Of a stretch of 64,000 bases of DNA, positions 63,378 to 64,000 are shown piece after piece. The DNA is from Trichocoleus sp. FACHB-40. GTDB lineage: Bacteria; Cyanobacteriota; Cyanobacteriia; Cyanobacteriales; FACHB-T130. A program made the translations under genes and the position numbers. Position 1 is the first letter of the stretch; each line of letters opens with the position of its first letter. The DNA is taken from positions 1-64,000 of the forward strand of contig NZ_JACJPF010000060.1 in the NCBI RefSeq assembly GCF_014695915.1, read 5' to 3'. The notes under the pieces were generated by a model. That model had not been told where the DNA came from, did no database searches, and was given only the letters and a program-made list of their open reading frames with translations.

Positions 63378-64000
63378 CTATTTGCTTAATCACTGGGTTG
63401 ACGTAGTTCCACCGATTGTTGCCGTTATATTCTAAAACAGATGTATTAAACAGCATCAATTGCCCTATTTCGTCTTTATTAATATCTTTATTTATGCAGA
63501 CTTGTGCTAAGAGAGCATAGTGTTCTGTAGGAATAACCCGCTCAAAATTAAATTGTTCCTGTTTAACTGCATAGGTGACATCTTCAACCGTAATTTTATT
63601 GTGACCGCGAGTGCTAGCAGTTTGGCAAGCAGTTCGCATCATTTGCATTAACTGACGGACATGACCACCGCTGGCTCTTGCCAAATCTAGCAAGGGTTCG
63701 CGCGATTCAAATACAGCCTCAATTTCGACCCGATGCTCAATCAAACTGGCAACCGCGTCTAGTGCTTTTTGGTTATAATCTAAATCCACGCGATCGCGTT
63801 CAAATTCATAAATATTTACCATCGGCACAATATTGGGTTTATCGAAAACGTTATTTAAGTTTTTTTCTGAATAAAGTATAGAAATAGGTACCGTGTAGAT
63901 AATCGTGCAGTGTAGTTCTTGTAACTGTGCTGCATAGTCAAAAAACAAATGATTGCCAACATTCGGTGGTACTCGATCTAAATTGTCAAAAATTATCAAA
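63334..64000 (-). CDS. P-loop ATPase, C-terminal part (5' end beyond window)
   Basis: 222 codons visible; the gene continues past the right edge. It opens on LIIFDNLDRVPPNVG, a Walker B with the DxxDR arrangement of KAP/AAA-type and STAND ATPases, followed by a sensor-like CTIIYTVPISILYS and FERDRVDLDY. A helical domain (ASLIEHRVEIEAVFESREPL, ARASGGHVRQLMQMMRTACQ) and a winged-helix-like C-terminus (EIGQLMLFNTSVLEYNGNN) follow. It is likely the energy-using partner of the TPR protein. Walker A is not visible here. It could be a conflict or signalling ATPase. Confidence 0.7.
   Translation of the reverse strand, partial: LIIFDNLDRVPPNVGNHLFFDYAAQLQELHCTIIYTVPISILYSEKNLNNVFDKPNIVPMVNIYEFERDRVDLDYNQKALDAVASLIEHRVEIEAVFESREPLLDLARASGGHVRQLMQMMRTACQTASTRGHNKITVEDVTYAVKQEQFNFERVIPTEHYALLAQVCINKDINKDEIGQLMLFNTSVLEYNGNNRWNYVNPVIKQIDAFQKALKQALQSS

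Overview
The window is cyanobacterial chromosome. The evidence is direct: genes for NdhD of the photosynthetic NDH-1 complex, an NblB-like phycobilisome degradation factor, a probable PetL, a TIGR02450 Trp-rich protein and a DUF760 protein; the octamer GCGATCGC (HIP1) scattered through genes and spacers; a cobalamin riboswitch ahead of hupE; and a LexA box matching the cyanobacterial consensus. PEP-CTERM surface proteins, an HpsE-like hormogonium-polysaccharide glycosyltransferase, very large multi-PAS kinases and abundant short tandem repeats suggest a filamentous form of the Oscillatoria/Microcoleus/Coleofasciculus type; the genus is an inference. No rRNA, tRNA or CRISPR array was recognised.

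Layout. 0-4.8 kb: a decapitated tnpB with its right-end hairpin, a PEP-CTERM protein, an SLH lipoprotein, a secreted protein of unknown function, then a B12 riboswitch and hupE. 4.9-8.9 kb: a BlaI-type repressor with its M56 metalloprotease, a DUF4241 gene bracketed by two ~193-bp direct repeats each followed by a ~100-bp MITE-like element, and a PEP-CTERM SGNH hydrolase. 9-13 kb: M42 aminopeptidase, CBS-pair protein, nblB, PEP-CTERM protein. 13.2-19 kb: an exopolysaccharide patch (hpsE-like GT2, pyruvyl transferase, GT4), a HEAT-repeat protein and a repetitive acidic protein ending in a zinc ribbon. 19-23 kb: GNAT, a small membrane protein, AmpG-like MFS, lexA, argF. 23.9-29 kb: a 1097-residue kinase/receiver/cyclase hybrid and a DUF1400 hydrolase. 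29-40 kb: housekeeping genes (truB, S9 peptidase, ABC ATPase, scpB, rhodanese-fold, RNase D, CAP lipoprotein, trpB, SUI1). 40-46 kb: two PAS sensor kinases facing each other. 46-54 kb: Pmp3-like protein, ndhD, UGT, aroB, petL-like, two proteins of unknown function, a 53-aa membrane protein, histone-deacetylase-like protein. 55-64 kb: ClC channel, gyrA, lnt, DUF4870, then an ATPase/TPR gene pair running off the right edge.

How parts work together. blaI/M56 form a classic antibiotic- or stress-sensing pair with a palindromic operator. The B12 riboswitch makes hupE a likely cobalt importer. LexA probably represses itself. trpB and the CAP lipoprotein are coupled by a TAATG overlap. The ATPase and TPR genes overlap by 44 nt and look like one functional unit.

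The most unusual features are: repeats that have invaded reading frames, including the ATP-binding domains of two different histidine kinases and the Lnt enzyme; the repeat/MITE-flanked DUF4241 gene; the zinc-ribbon repeat protein; and the ATPase/TPR pair, whose TPR partner begins with a degenerate NTPase-like domain. No complete, clearly new multi-gene system could be proven from this window alone.
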